Below are positions 8,945 to 18,992 of a DNA stretch of 64,000 nucleotides, in pieces (the stretch's first letter is position 1; every line of letters begins with the position of its first letter). The stretch is from Pseudaminobacter soli (ex Zhang et al. 2022) (lineage in GTDB: Bacteria; Pseudomonadota; Alphaproteobacteria; Rhizobiales; Rhizobiaceae). Location: the NCBI RefSeq assembly GCF_014595955.1, contig NZ_JABVCF010000006.1, positions 277,668 through 341,667 of the forward strand. The letters are read 5' to 3'. The notes beneath the pieces were generated by a model. It saw only the letters and a list, made by a program, of their open reading frames with translations, did no database searches and was not told where the DNA came from. The translations under genes and the position numbers were made by a program.

Positions 8945-9901
8945 ATGATCACGCGCGAGCTAGGCCAAACCGGCATTTCCATTGCCCCCCTTGTGCTGGG
9001 CGGCAATGTTTTCGGGTGGACGGCCGACAAGGACACATCCTTCAAACTGCTGGATCGCTTCGTCGAGGCTGGCCTGAACGCGATCGACACCGCCGATGCC
9101 TATTCGCGCTGGGTGCCCGGCCACTCGGGCGGCGAATCGGAGAGCATCATCGGCGAGTGGCTGAAGTCGCGCGGCAATCGGGAGAAGGTAGTCGTGATCA
9201 CAAAGGTCGGCTCGGATATGGGTCAGGGGAAGAAGGACCTGTCCGCGAAGTGGATCTTCGAAGCGGTGGAAGCGTCGCTCCGCCGGCTGCAGACCGACCA
9301 CATCGACGTTTATCTCTCGCATTGGCACGACCCGGATACGCCATATGCGGAGACGCTCGGCGCCTATGACAAGCTTCTGAAGGCGGGCAAGGTGCGGGCG
9401 ATCGGCGCGTCGAATCTCGACGCGGCCCAGCTTCGCGAGTCGCTAGAGGTCGCCCGCAAGGAGGGACTGCCCCGGTACGAGATCCTCCAGCCCGAATACA
9501 ATCTCTACGACCGCAGCAGCTACGACGGGCCGCTGCGAGACCTCTGCATCGCCGAAGGGTTGGGCGTCATCACCTATTACAGCCTCGCGAGCGGCTTCTT
9601 GACCGGAAAGTACCGCAGCGAAGCCGATCTCGGCAAAAGCCCCCGCGGCCAAGGCGTCGCCGGCTATCTCGATTCGCGCGGCTTCGCGATTCTCCACGCG
9701 CTCGACGCGGTCGCGCTCAAGCATAGTAGCAAGCCGGCGGAGGTGGCGCTTGCCTGGGTCATTGCACAGGAAGGCGTGACCGCTCCGATCGCCAGCGCCA
9801 CCTCGCTCGGGCAGATGGAAAGCCTGATCAACGCGGTCAGCCTGAAGCTCGATGCTGAAGATATTGCCATGCTCGACAAGGCGAGCGCACCCTCTTCATA
9901 G
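8945..9901 (+). CDS. Aldo/keto reductase
   Basis: The 318-residue protein is a TIM-barrel NAD(P)H-dependent oxidoreductase with the full catalytic tetrad: Asp48 and Tyr53 in DTADAY, Lys87 in VITK, and His126 in LSHWHD. The cofactor-binding region near the C terminus (IASATSLGQMESLI) is present. The start at 8945 has GGAG 8 bases upstream, and an upstream in-frame extension would run back through the small-RNA hairpins. The substrate is unknown. It is convergent with the small secreted protein gene downstream. Confidence 0.92.
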   Translation: MITRELGQTGISIAPLVLGGNVFGWTADKDTSFKLLDRFVEAGLNAIDTADAYSRWVPGHSGGESESIIGEWLKSRGNREKVVVITKVGSDMGQGKKDLSAKWIFEAVEASLRRLQTDHIDVYLSHWHDPDTPYAETLGAYDKLLKAGKVRAIGASNLDAAQLRESLEVARKEGLPRYEILQPEYNLYDRSSYDGPLRDLCIAEGLGVITYYSLASGFLTGKYRSEADLGKSPRGQGVAGYLDSRGFAILHALDAVALKHSSKPAEVALAWVIAQEGVTAPIASATSLGQMESLINAVSLKLDAEDIAMLDKASAPSS

Positions 9902-9910
9902 GCTTCCAAA

Positions 9911-10492
9911 TCAGCGTTCGCCCCACACGCCGCGGGTGCGCCAACGCGTCAGTGGCATGATGTCCGGCGCGCCTCCAGCGGGCTCGAACCAACTGTCCAC
10001 CACCCATTTCTCGCCGGTCCTGTCGGCAACGACGGCAGTGAAGTGCGGGTAGCGGCCGTCCGCGAAGAAACCGCGGGACGTTTTGCGCTCGACCGTGTGA
10101 TGCTTGAGCAGACCGCGCGTCTCGAGCAGTTTGAGCAGGCTGGTGGTGTTGGTCGATTCGTCGACACAATCCATCTGACCGCGTTCATGGCTGCCGCCGA
10201 GATCGCCCTTGGGTCGGTCCTTCACCCCAATCGCCCGGGTCGCCTTGCGCTCATAATACTGCACGGCCCTGGAAATGGCGCGGCGCTCAGCCTTGGCCGA
10301 AGAGGCTCCGATGCGCATGATCGCTGCGATGCTTTTCAGGTCCGCCGAGCCGAATTCAAGCCGCGTCTTGAAGGTGCACGAGAATCCGTGACACACGGTC
10401 AGCGCCACCGCGTGACTCACGCTGACGGCTAGCGCCGACAACGCGACCAAGCCCGCGATGGAAAGCATTCTGCCCCTCGCCATGGCTCTCAT
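9911..10492 (-). CDS. Secreted hypothetical protein
   Basis: The protein of about 193 residues has an N-terminal signal peptide ([19 protein letters not shown]) and a soluble domain of about 165 residues with a central [11 protein letters not shown] segment and a C-terminal [19 protein letters not shown] segment. A single Cys next to Asp and a later His-Phe and Asp-Ser could suggest a papain/transglutaminase-like fold, but this is a guess. Several ATGs lie close together (10519, 10492, 10483). 10492 is a compromise that keeps the signal peptide near the N terminus. It is divergent from trmFO. Confidence 0.65.
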   Translation of the reverse strand: MRAMARGRMLSIAGLVALSALAVSVSHAVALTVCHGFSCTFKTRLEFGSADLKSIAAIMRIGASSAKAERRAISRAVQYYERKATRAIGVKDRPKGDLGGSHERGQMDCVDESTNTTSLLKLLETRGLLKHHTVERKTSRGFFADGRYPHFTAVVADRTGEKWVVDSWFEPAGGAPDIMPLTRWRTRGVWGER

Positions 10493-10571
10493 GATGGTCG
10501 TGGCCGGCTCCGGTTGCAAGCCGCGCAGGGAGGGCGTTGCGTTCCATGGAAGCCAGGCCTATTTCCCGGAC

Positions 10572-11975
10572 ATGAAACCCATTCACATCATCGGCGGCGG
10601 CCTTGCCGGTTCGGAGGCCGCCTGGCAGGCAGCCCAGGCCGGGGTTCCGGTCGTCCTTCACGAGATGCGCCCGGTGCGCGGCACCGATGCGCACAAGACG
10701 GACGGGCTGGCCGAACTGGTCTGCTCGAACTCCTTCCGCTCGGACGATGCCGAGACCAACGCGGTCGGGCTGCTGCATGCCGAGATGCGGCTCGCCAACT
10801 CCCTCATCATGGCCTGCGGAGATGCCAACCAGGTGCCGGCGGGCGGAGCGCTGGCTGTGGATCGCGACGGCTTTTCCTCAGCGGTGACGGCCAAGCTCGA
10901 AGCTCACCCGCTGATCACGATCGTGCGCGAGGAAGTTTCCGGCCTTCCGCCGGAGGAGTGGGACCAGGCGGTCATCGCGACCGGGCCTCTGACCGCGCCG
11001 TCGCTCGCCCAGGCCATCGCCGACCGCACCGGAGCCGATTCGCTCGCCTTCTTCGATGCGATTGCCCCGATCATCCATTTCGACACGATCGACATGAACG
11101 TCTGCTGGTTCCAGTCGCGCTACGACAAGGTGGGCCCGGGCGGAACGGGCAAGGACTACATCAATTGCCCCATGGACCGTCACCAATACGAGGCCTTCGT
11201 CCAAGCGCTGGTCGACGGCCAGAAGACCGAGTTCAAGGAGTGGGAGGGCACCCCCTACTTCGACGGTTGCCTGCCGATCGAGGTGATGGCCGAGCGTGGC
11301 CCGGAGACGCTGCGGCACGGTCCGATGAAGCCGATGGGCCTCACCAACGCGCATAACCCCACCGTCAAGCCGTATGCGGTCGTCCAACTGCGCCAGGACA
11401 ACGCGCTGGGCACGCTCTACAACATGGTCGGCTTCCAGACGAAGCTGAAGCACGGCGGGCAGGTGCGCATCTTCCGCACGATCCCGGGCCTGGAGAATGC
11501 GGAGTTCGCTCGCCTCGGCGGCCTGCACCGCAACACCTACATCAACTCGCCGGTGCTCCTCGATCCGACGCTGCAGTTGAAGGGCCGTCCCGGCCTGCGC
11601 TTCGCCGGTCAGATCACCGGCTGCGAAGGCTATGTGGAGAGCGCGGCCGTGGGACTGCTCGCCGGCCGCTTTGCGGCCGCTGAGCGGCTCGGCCAGGATT
11701 TGGCCGCGCCTCCGCCAAGCACGGGCTTCGGTGCTCTGCTCGGCCACATCACCGGCGGCCACATCGTTTCGGACGACGAGCCCGGAAAGCGCTCGTTCCA
11801 GCCGATGAACGTCAATTTTGGGCTTTTCCCGCCTATCGAAGCGCCTAGGACGGAAGGTAAGCGCCTGCGCGGCAAGGAAAAGACTGTCGCCAAGAAGAGG
11901 GCGCTCACCGCTCGCGCGCTGGCCGACTGCCGGGCGTGGCTGGGGCTGCCGGAGGTGGCGGAGGCTGCGGAGTAG
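10572..11975 (+). CDS. trmFO: Methylenetetrahydrofolate-tRNA-(uracil-5-)-methyltransferase TrmFO
   Basis: The 467-residue FAD protein makes 5-methyluridine at position 54 of tRNA using methylenetetrahydrofolate. It has the dinucleotide-binding [11 protein letters not shown] near residues 8-18, [17 protein letters not shown] with a family-conserved Cys, [14 protein letters not shown] with the second conserved Cys, and [16 protein letters not shown]. The start at 10572 gives the family N terminus KPIHIIGGG. An upstream extension into the divergent gene is not supported. Confidence 0.95.
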   Translation: MKPIHIIGGGLAGSEAAWQAAQAGVPVVLHEMRPVRGTDAHKTDGLAELVCSNSFRSDDAETNAVGLLHAEMRLANSLIMACGDANQVPAGGALAVDRDGFSSAVTAKLEAHPLITIVREEVSGLPPEEWDQAVIATGPLTAPSLAQAIADRTGADSLAFFDAIAPIIHFDTIDMNVCWFQSRYDKVGPGGTGKDYINCPMDRHQYEAFVQALVDGQKTEFKEWEGTPYFDGCLPIEVMAERGPETLRHGPMKPMGLTNAHNPTVKPYAVVQLRQDNALGTLYNMVGFQTKLKHGGQVRIFRTIPGLENAEFARLGGLHRNTYINSPVLLDPTLQLKGRPGLRFAGQITGCEGYVESAAVGLLAGRFAAAERLGQDLAAPPPSTGFGALLGHITGGHIVSDDEPGKRSFQPMNVNFGLFPPIEAPRTEGKRLRGKEKTVAKKRALTARALADCRAWLGLPEVAEAAE

Positions 11976-11985
11976 AGCCCCCGCC

Positions 11986-12828
11986 CTACCACCCTGTCGC
12001 CGCTGCCCTGAAAATCGCCAGCTGCCGTTTCCAGGCGGGGACTTCCGCCGGCTCCCGCAGGAGCCGCGCGCCCTTCCCTGAAGCCGCCTTCAGCCACGCC
12101 GGTACGGTCGCGATCGGCAGGAATGCAGGCCGAAGGCTGCGCGGCAGGGCGTGGAGGGCCGGTCGGCAGGCCTCCAGGTGCTCGCTTGCAAGCGCCACCA
12201 TCGCCTCTACGACCCGACCTGCGGCCGCGACAACTGTCTCGCCTTGGAAAGCCTCCGGGGTGGCGCCAGCCGCCTCGAGGACGTCGTGGGGAATGAAACT
12301 CTGACCCCGCGACCGCGAAAGCGGCAGTTTCCTGAGGATTCCGGCGATGCCCAGTGCGCAGCCGGCGTGGCCGGCGAGATCGGCGACGCTAGGGGCCGCT
12401 TCGCGGTCGAGGATCATGGCGGAAAGCTGGAGCATCAAACCGTCAGTCTCGCCGCAATAGCCCTCGAGATCGGTCCGCGACGGCATCGGGTCGTCGTAGA
12501 GATCGAAGATGCGTGCCTCGAGATAATTCTCGAAAGCAGCATCCGGCAACTGGTAGTGGTCAATCGCCCGGTTCAGCGCATCGGCGATCGGATGTCCCGT
12601 CGCCGTTCCGGGCTGGCGATTGGCGATCGTATCGCGCCACCATTGCAGGCGCATCTCTCCAGCAAGGGGTTCGCGAATACGGTCCCTGACGCCCGCGATC
12701 TCGACATTGAAGGCATAGAGCGCCAGCAGCGCCTCCCGTCTTTCGGGAGGCGCATAGAGCGCGGAAAGATAGCGGTCGTGATCGGCCGCGCGCACGGCTT
12801 CGGCGATCGGATTCCCTGTTCCGGCCAC
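11986..12828 (-). CDS. Squalene/phytoene synthase family protein, NDUFAF6-like
   Basis: The 280-residue protein aligns by eye with trans-isoprenyl synthases (RREALLALYAF near residue 29, RLQWWRDTI, the GYCGETDGLMLQL block), but both Asp-rich catalytic motifs are missing. The first DDxxD position reads EIAGVRD and the second reads LRKLPLSRS. It is therefore probably not a prenyl synthase but a relative of the mitochondrial complex I assembly factor NDUFAF6. It lies 1 bp downstream of the Mth938-domain gene, a relative of another complex I factor, NDUFAF3, which fits that reading. Confidence 0.85.
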   Translation of the reverse strand: MAGTGNPIAEAVRAADHDRYLSALYAPPERREALLALYAFNVEIAGVRDRIREPLAGEMRLQWWRDTIANRQPGTATGHPIADALNRAIDHYQLPDAAFENYLEARIFDLYDDPMPSRTDLEGYCGETDGLMLQLSAMILDREAAPSVADLAGHAGCALGIAGILRKLPLSRSRGQSFIPHDVLEAAGATPEAFQGETVVAAAGRVVEAMVALASEHLEACRPALHALPRSLRPAFLPIATVPAWLKAASGKGARLLREPAEVPAWKRQLAIFRAAATGW

Positions 12829-12829
12829 C

Positions 12830-13219
12830 TCAGTCGACGGCGATCAGGGCCGCAGCCACGGCGCGGTCTTCGGCCAGCAGGACGTTGTAGGTCCGGACCG
12901 CCGAGCCGGTAGACATCGGGTCGGTGGAGATGCGGGCAGCCTTGAACATCTCACGCAGCGGCTTCGGCAGCAGCCGCAATTCCCTGCCCATGCCGACCAG
13001 AAGGATTTCGATCTCCTCCGCCTGCTCAAACACAAGGCGAAAGTCGTCCCGTGTCAAAGCGTCAGGATCTGACGGCTCCCAGCCATGAATGCCGGACGGC
13101 AGGCAGAGCAGCGAGCCGCGGTGCGACATGTCGGCGAATCGGAACCCGCCGTTGCCGTAGGCGTCGATCGGCGCACGTCCAGGGAAGTGCGCCTCTCGAA
13201 TGACGATCCCGGGGCTCAT
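12830..13219 (-). CDS. Mth938-like domain protein (DUF498, NDUFAF3-like)
   Basis: The 129-residue single-domain protein of the DUF498/Mth938 family has the conserved GGFRFADMSHRGSLLCLPSG and EILLVGMGRE segments. Eukaryotic NDUFAF3 in this family helps assemble respiratory complex I; the bacterial role is less clear. The ATG at 13219 overlaps the secDF stop. A GTG immediately upstream (13222) would add one residue. Its position between secDF and the NDUFAF6-like gene suggests co-expression with membrane-protein export. Confidence 0.85.
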   Translation of the reverse strand: MSPGIVIREAHFPGRAPIDAYGNGGFRFADMSHRGSLLCLPSGIHGWEPSDPDALTRDDFRLVFEQAEEIEILLVGMGRELRLLPKPLREMFKAARISTDPMSTGSAVRTYNVLLAEDRAVAAALIAVD

Positions 13220-15789
13220 CACTTCGCGGGCAGCGGTCCTGCGGCCTCGGCCGCAGCTTCCTTGGCCTCTTCAGAGCCCGGCGCGTAGGCCGTCGGCCGT
13301 ATGTGGAAAAGTATCAAGATCGGCGCCGCGATGAAGATTGACGAGAACGTGCCGATGAAGACGCCGAACAGCATGGAGGCGACGAACGAGCGGATCACCT
13401 CGCCGCCGAGCAGGAAGAGCGCCAGCAGGGCCAGGAAGGTAGTCGCCGAGGTCATCGTCGTGCGTGACAGCATCTCGTTGTCGGAAAGATCGAGAAGCTG
13501 GCCGAGCGGCATCTTCTTGAATCGCCTAAGGTTCTCGCGCACCCGGTCGTAGATGACGACCGTATCGTTGAGCGAGTAGCCCACGATCGTCAGGATCGCA
13601 GCGACCGTCGACAGGTCGAACTGTAATTGCGTGACAACAAGGAACCCGAGGGTCAGGATAATGTCGTTGACCGTGGAGACGATGGCGCCGATCGCGAACT
13701 GCCACTCGAACCGGACCCAGACGTAGACCAGGATCGCGCCTAGCGCCACAAGGACGCCGACGATCGCAGTCCAGGCAAGCTCGCCCGAGACCGCCGGCCC
13801 AACCTGCTCCGTGCGCCTGATCTCGTAATCCGAGGACAGCGCCATATTCGCCTTGGCGACGATAGAGCTTCCGGTCCCCTCCTGCTCGCCATGCTCCATG
13901 CCGATGCGGATGAGAGCGTCGGAGTCCGAGCCGAAGCCCTGCACCTGAACCTCACCGATACCGCTCTCAACCAGCCGGTTGCGGATATCGCCTATGTCGG
14001 CCGCGCCGGACTTGGCCCGGACTTCCATGATGGTGCCACCGGTGAAGTCGATGCCGAAGTTGGGTCCCACCGTGAACAGAAGCACTATGGAACCCAGGCA
14101 AAGCGCCATGGACACGGCAAAGGCTTGCAGACGCACCTTCATGAACGGAATGCGCGTGACCTCCGGCACCAGCCGGAAATAGCCCTTCGGAAGCTCCTTA
14201 GGCTTGCTGCGCTTGAGCCATACCGCAACCAGCAAGCGGGTCAGGGTGAATGCGGTGAAGACCGTGGTCAGGATGCCAATGGCCAGCGTGACGGCAAAGC
14301 CGCGCACCGGGCCCGACCCGAGGAAGAACAGCACGACCGCGGCAATCAGGGTCGTGATGTTGGAATCCAGGATCGTGGCGAGCGCCTTCTTGAAGCCCGT
14401 ATCCACCGATTGGATGATCGAGCGCCCCGCTCGCCGCTCTTCTCGTATGCGCTCGTAGATGAGCACGTTGGAGTCGACGGCCATGCCGACGGTCAGCACG
14501 ATACCGGCGATGCCGGGCAGCGTCAGCGTGGCGCCGAGCGCTGAAAGGATGGCGACCAGGAGGATGACGTTGGCGGCGAGCGCCACGTTGGCGATCCAGC
14601 CCAGGAAGCCGTAGGCTCCGATCATGAAGAACACGACGAGGACGGAGCCGACGATTCCCGCCATCTGACCCGCCTGGATCGAATCCTCGCCGAGGCTCGG
14701 GCCGACGGTGCGCTCTTCGACGATGGTGAGGTCGGCCGGCAGCGCGCCGGCGCGCAGCAGCACCGCCAGGTCGTTCGCCGATTGCGGGGTGAAATTTCCG
14801 GAGATCTGGCCCGTGCCGCCCAGGATCGGCTCCCGGATCTGCGGGGCCGAGATCACCTCCTTGTCGAGGATGATCGCGAACAGGCGGCCGACATTCTGCT
14901 GGGTAGCCTGGCCGAAGCGAGCCGCGCCCTTGCCATCGAAGCGGAAGGACACGACGGGCTCGTTGGTCCGCTGGTCGAAAGTCGCCTGCGCATCGACGAG
15001 GTTCTCGCCCGAAACGATGACGCGATCCTCGATGAGATAGGGCACAGGCGGATCATCGGTGGAGTACAGCACGGACGAGCCTGCCGGCGCACGGCCCTGG
15101 ATCGCCTCCTGGACCGGCATCGACTGATCGACCATCTGGAAAGTCAGCTTGGCCGTCTGGCCGAGGATCTCCTTCAGCCTTTGCGGATCCTGCAAGCCCG
15201 GCACCTGGACCAGGATGCGGTCCGAACCCTGGCGCTGGATGATCGGCTCGGTCGTGCCAAGCTCGTTGACGCGACGGCTGAGGACCTCGATCGACTGGGT
15301 CACCGCCGAGGACGTGCGATAATTGATGCCCTCATCGGTGAGCGTGTAGCGGAACAGGCCCGGTTCAGGCTCTTCCAGTGTGAGTTCGTGTATGTTCCCC
15401 GCCCCGAACACGCTACTGGTGACGGGCTGCGTCAGTGAATTGAGCGCCTGCTTTGCCTTCTCGACCTCGTTGGCGTCGCGGATGCGGACCTGAACCGTGC
15501 GTCCAGTGCCCGCAAGTCCCGTATAGCCGATGCGCGCATCGCGCAGCAGCGTGCGGATGTCGTCGCGCACCGCCTGCAGTCGCTCGGCGATCATGTCATT
15601 GCGGTCGACGGCCAGCAGGATGTGCGAGCCGCCCTGAAGATCGAGGCCGAGCGTCATCGGCCGACTGGGTATCCAGCCGGGCAGGCTTGCGCGCGTCTGT
15701 TCGGACAGGAGATTGGGAAGCGCGAAAATGACGCCGATGAGCACTACGGCCCAAATCCCGATCGTCTTCCAGCGTGAGAAGTATAGCAT
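13219..15789 (-). CDS. secDF: Protein translocase subunit SecDF (fused)
   Basis: At 856 residues this is SecD fused to SecF in one chain, the usual form in Hyphomicrobiales. The SecD half has LGLDLQGGSHILL, a periplasmic domain, and IAGIVLTVGMAVDSNVLIYERIREE. The SecF half begins near residue 545 (VGPNFGIDFTGGTIMEVR) and ends with GYSLNDTVVIYDRVREN. The complex uses the proton gradient to help SecYEG release exported proteins at the inner membrane. It lies about 50 bp downstream of yajC, as is usual. Confidence 0.97.
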   Translation of the reverse strand: MLYFSRWKTIGIWAVVLIGVIFALPNLLSEQTRASLPGWIPSRPMTLGLDLQGGSHILLAVDRNDMIAERLQAVRDDIRTLLRDARIGYTGLAGTGRTVQVRIRDANEVEKAKQALNSLTQPVTSSVFGAGNIHELTLEEPEPGLFRYTLTDEGINYRTSSAVTQSIEVLSRRVNELGTTEPIIQRQGSDRILVQVPGLQDPQRLKEILGQTAKLTFQMVDQSMPVQEAIQGRAPAGSSVLYSTDDPPVPYLIEDRVIVSGENLVDAQATFDQRTNEPVVSFRFDGKGAARFGQATQQNVGRLFAIILDKEVISAPQIREPILGGTGQISGNFTPQSANDLAVLLRAGALPADLTIVEERTVGPSLGEDSIQAGQMAGIVGSVLVVFFMIGAYGFLGWIANVALAANVILLVAILSALGATLTLPGIAGIVLTVGMAVDSNVLIYERIREERRAGRSIIQSVDTGFKKALATILDSNITTLIAAVVLFFLGSGPVRGFAVTLAIGILTTVFTAFTLTRLLVAVWLKRSKPKELPKGYFRLVPEVTRIPFMKVRLQAFAVSMALCLGSIVLLFTVGPNFGIDFTGGTIMEVRAKSGAADIGDIRNRLVESGIGEVQVQGFGSDSDALIRIGMEHGEQEGTGSSIVAKANMALSSDYEIRRTEQVGPAVSGELAWTAIVGVLVALGAILVYVWVRFEWQFAIGAIVSTVNDIILTLGFLVVTQLQFDLSTVAAILTIVGYSLNDTVVIYDRVRENLRRFKKMPLGQLLDLSDNEMLSRTTMTSATTFLALLALFLLGGEVIRSFVASMLFGVFIGTFSSIFIAAPILILFHIRPTAYAPGSEEAKEAAAEAAGPLPAK

Positions 15790-15836
15790 CTGTGTCTGCC
15801 TGTCCGGCCTGGAGGGCTGCTAGCGTCGCCAGGCGG

Positions 15837-16172
15837 TTATTTCTTGGCGTTCTGGTTGGCTACCGGCTCGCCCTTCACCCGCACTTCGGAGATGGTGGAG
15901 CGTAGCGCCGTGACCTTCATGCCGCCAAGGTCGACTTCGAGTTCGTTGTCGTCGGTGACCTTGGTGACCTTGCCGATAAGGCCGCCGCCGGTCACGACCG
16001 TATCGCCACGGCGAATAGCCGAGAGCATCTCCGTCCGGCGCTTCAGCTGCTGCCGCTGCGGCCGGATGATCAGGAAATACATGATCACGAAGATGAGGAC
16101 GAACGGCAGAATACTGACCAATACGTCCGGAGTCGCGCCCGCGCCCTGTGCATATGCCGGCGTCACGATCAT
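15837..16172 (-). CDS. yajC: Preprotein translocase subunit YajC
   Basis: The 111-residue protein has a short N-terminal periplasmic segment, one membrane helix (VSILPFVLIFVIMYFLIIRPQ) and a soluble domain with RRGDTVVTGGGLIGKV, the YajC signature. It is part of the SecDF-YajC complex. The start at 16172 has AGGAG 10 bases upstream. Transcription probably begins in the interval shared with the divergent DUF815 gene. Confidence 0.95.
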   Translation of the reverse strand: MIVTPAYAQGAGATPDVLVSILPFVLIFVIMYFLIIRPQRQQLKRRTEMLSAIRRGDTVVTGGGLIGKVTKVTDDNELEVDLGGMKVTALRSTISEVRVKGEPVANQNAKK

Positions 16173-16431
16173 GCAGATTGCTCCTGAAAATGGAAAACAG
16201 GCCGCTGGAGGCCCCTCAAAAGGTGCGCGGAATATAGTGTCTTGGACCGGCAATGCAACCGGCGCGAACAGTCGGAGGCCAACTGAGGCGATATCACGCG
16301 GCACGCTCCGGCAATCCTCCAACGCGGCATGGCGCGGCCCGGTACTGCCGGCCCATGTCATCGGAAAGCTCTTGGGCCACCGCAAAGTTTGTCGTATGCG
16401 CTCTGGCGACGCAAGCGACCGGGAATTGCAG

Positions 16432-17301
16432 ATGTCGAACGTGAACTTCCAGGCCCTCGAGGAAAAGCTCGAAAGGCTGATCGAGGCAGTCGCGCGGATC
16501 GCGCCGCCACCGCCGCCGGAAACGGATGTCGACAGCGCGGATTGTTTCGTCTGGTCAGTTGAACAGGGCCTGCTGGAGCCCGTGCGGCGCGTGAACCGGG
16601 TCGATATCGGGCTGATCCGGAGTGTCGACCGCGTACGCGACATCCTCGTTGACAACACCAGGCGCTTTGCGACGGGGCTGCCGGCCAACAACGTGCTCCT
16701 TTGGGGCGCGCGCGGCATGGGCAAGTCCTCGCTGGTCAAGGCCGCGCATGCGACGATCATCCAGGAGACCGGCTCGCCGCTGAAGCTGGTGGAAATCCAC
16801 CGCGAGGACATCGACAGCCTGCCGAGCCTGATGGGCATCCTGAAGCGCTCGCCGCATCGCTTCGTTCTGTTCTGCGACGACCTCTCGTTCGACCACGACG
16901 ACACCTCCTACAAGTCGCTCAAGGCGGCACTGGAGGGCGGCGTGGAGGGGCGGCCGGCCAACGTCATCTTCTACGCCACGTCGAACCGCCGCCACCTGCT
17001 GCCGCGCGACATGATCGAGAACGAGCGCTCCACCGCCATCAATCCGTCCGAAGCCGTTGAAGAGAAGGTCTCGCTATCGGACCGCTTCGGCCTCTGGCTT
17101 GGATTCCACAAATGCTCGCAGGACGAGTATCTCGACATGGTCGACGGCTACGTGCGCTATCACGGCCTCGATGTCGATCCCGAGGTCCTGCGGGCGGAGG
17201 CTCTCGAGTGGGCAACCACGCGCGGCAGCCGCTCCGGCCGCGTCGCGTGGCAGTTCATCCAGGAACTCGCCGGCCGCCTCGGCCAGCCGCTTAGGGATTG
17301 A
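16432..17301 (+). CDS. DUF815 AAA-type ATPase
   Basis: The 289-residue protein has a Walker A motif (GARGMGKSSLVKA, about residues 92-104), a Walker B-like segment FVLFCDDLSF, and the SNRRHLLPRDM sensor region typical of DUF815. The family is widespread in proteobacteria with unknown role. The start at 16432 (MSNVNFQALEEKLERL) has GGGAA upstream. An in-frame ATG at 16396 would add 12 residues and cannot be excluded. It is divergent from yajC. Confidence 0.9.
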   Translation: MSNVNFQALEEKLERLIEAVARIAPPPPPETDVDSADCFVWSVEQGLLEPVRRVNRVDIGLIRSVDRVRDILVDNTRRFATGLPANNVLLWGARGMGKSSLVKAAHATIIQETGSPLKLVEIHREDIDSLPSLMGILKRSPHRFVLFCDDLSFDHDDTSYKSLKAALEGGVEGRPANVIFYATSNRRHLLPRDMIENERSTAINPSEAVEEKVSLSDRFGLWLGFHKCSQDEYLDMVDGYVRYHGLDVDPEVLRAEALEWATTRGSRSGRVAWQFIQELAGRLGQPLRD

Positions 17302-17383
17302 GCTGAGGGCTTGTTCTTGCCATTGCGGGGGAGATGAAGGCCGACGCCTTCTCTCCCCTCACCCGAGAGGTGATAGCGACCGC

Positions 17384-18886
17384 CTACTCCAGGAAGGTCG
17401 ACGGATCGACCGGCGCGGAATTCTTGCGCACCTCGAAGTGCAGCTTCGGCGCATTAGCGTTGCCGCTCATGCCCGAGAGCGCGATATCGTCGCCGCGCCT
17501 GACCTTCTGGCCGCGCTGCACCTTCAGTTCGCTGGCATGGCCATAGACAGTGACCAGCCCGTTCTCGTGACGCACCAGCACCGTGTTGCCGAATTCCTTG
17601 AGCCCGTCGCCGGCATAGATGACGACGCCGTTCTCCGCCGCCTTGACCGGCGTGCCGGGAGGAACCGCGATGTCGATGCCGTCCTTCTGGCCCTTGCCAT
17701 AAGACGAAATGACCTTGCCGCGTACCGGCCAGCGCATGCGGCCGATGCCGGTCGAGTTGGGCGCGGCCTCCTGCGAAATTTCCGCCTGCTCGATGATCTT
17801 GTCCTTCTTGGGCGGCGTATAGCTGGCGACCTGTGCCTCCTTGGCAGCTTCCTTCGCTGGCTGAACCGTGCTGGTGGCGACCGGGTCCACCTTCGGAGCG
17901 GCCTGCGCTACCGCCGTCTGGCCCGCCGACGGGACCTTCAGCGTCTGGCCGACCCTGACGATCCCGTCCTGCATCCCGTTCGCCGCCTTTAGCGCGGATA
18001 CCGAGACGCCGGTCTTCTTGGCGATTCGGGTCAGCGTGTCGCCTTCCTGGACCGTGTAGGCACCGGCCGACGCGACCGCCGCCGGCTTCACCGGATTGGC
18101 GTCGCTGGACGGCGCTGCATTCGCATCGCCAGAGCCGTCCCTCACTTTCGGCTGCTGCGGCAGGACCGCCAAATTGCCCTGCGGCGCCTGACCGGGCAGC
18201 GGCAGCTTCTCTGAAGGCTGCCTCGACCCGGCCGAGGTGTTCGCAGAGGCGACCTTCGGAGCGCTGTCGGGAGTCGAGCCCGGCGCCTTATTCGAGTATG
18301 TTGGGATGACGATCTTCTGGCCGGCCTGCAGACTGCTATCGCCGGGAAGACCGTTGACCTGTGCGATCACGTTCGCAGGCACGCCATAGCGCTTCGACAG
18401 GCTGTAGACCGTATCGCCCGACTTGACCGCAACCTGGGTACCGCCGGCGCTCGACCATCCGGCCGGATTTGAACCCTGCGTCGGGGCAGCCGGCTGTCTG
18501 GCCGGCGCTGCCGCCACCCTGGTCTCAGACGACCGAGTCTCCGGCTGAGCCGAGGGGAAGGACGAATTGGACGGCGACTGCGGGCGCGCGAGGCTCTCGC
18601 TCGTCATGGGCTGGGAGGTTGCGGGTGTCAGGGACTGGCGGCTGACCGAGCCGGTCGGAACGCTGTCGACGGGAGCGGCCGCGTAAGCACCGTCGCCCCC
18701 CGGATAGGGCTGCCCCTCGTTCTTGATGATCTGCCGCTGATTCGTCGTCGAGCCTGTGAAGATGTCATCGAGCCCATTGAAGCGGGTGACCTGCGAACTG
18801 CAGCCCGCCGCCATTCCCGTCACCAGAAGCAGGGCAGCGCCATGCCACAGCTTGCGCTTGTCTGACCGCAACACACTCACCAGCAT
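17384..18886 (-). CDS. LysM/M23 lipoprotein, probable amidase activator (NlpD/DipM-like)
   Basis: The 500-residue envelope protein has a lipoprotein signal with lipobox Cys at residue 29, a long Pro/Ser/Ala-rich region, two LysM domains (about 148-195 and 270-315) for peptidoglycan binding, and a C-terminal M23 domain (about 385-500). The M23 domain keeps YGHASEL and LHFEVR, but the usual first zinc His is absent: the expected HxGID-like motif reads QKDGIDI. It is therefore likely catalytically inactive and acts as an activator of cell-separation amidases, like NlpD. It lies in the pcm-surE-serS minus-strand block, a common setting for this gene. Confidence 0.88.
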   Translation of the reverse strand: MLVSVLRSDKRKLWHGAALLLVTGMAAGCSSQVTRFNGLDDIFTGSTTNQRQIIKNEGQPYPGGDGAYAAAPVDSVPTGSVSRQSLTPATSQPMTSESLARPQSPSNSSFPSAQPETRSSETRVAAAPARQPAAPTQGSNPAGWSSAGGTQVAVKSGDTVYSLSKRYGVPANVIAQVNGLPGDSSLQAGQKIVIPTYSNKAPGSTPDSAPKVASANTSAGSRQPSEKLPLPGQAPQGNLAVLPQQPKVRDGSGDANAAPSSDANPVKPAAVASAGAYTVQEGDTLTRIAKKTGVSVSALKAANGMQDGIVRVGQTLKVPSAGQTAVAQAAPKVDPVATSTVQPAKEAAKEAQVASYTPPKKDKIIEQAEISQEAAPNSTGIGRMRWPVRGKVISSYGKGQKDGIDIAVPPGTPVKAAENGVVIYAGDGLKEFGNTVLVRHENGLVTVYGHASELKVQRGQKVRRGDDIALSGMSGNANAPKLHFEVRKNSAPVDPSTFLE

Positions 18887-18992
18887 CGCAATAACCCGCT
18901 CTAACTCGGAACAACCGTCATGATTAAAGCGCGTTAATGTTACTGGGCGGTTAAACCTTTAATCGTGTTTGCCGGGTTTTTTGGCGAAATCG

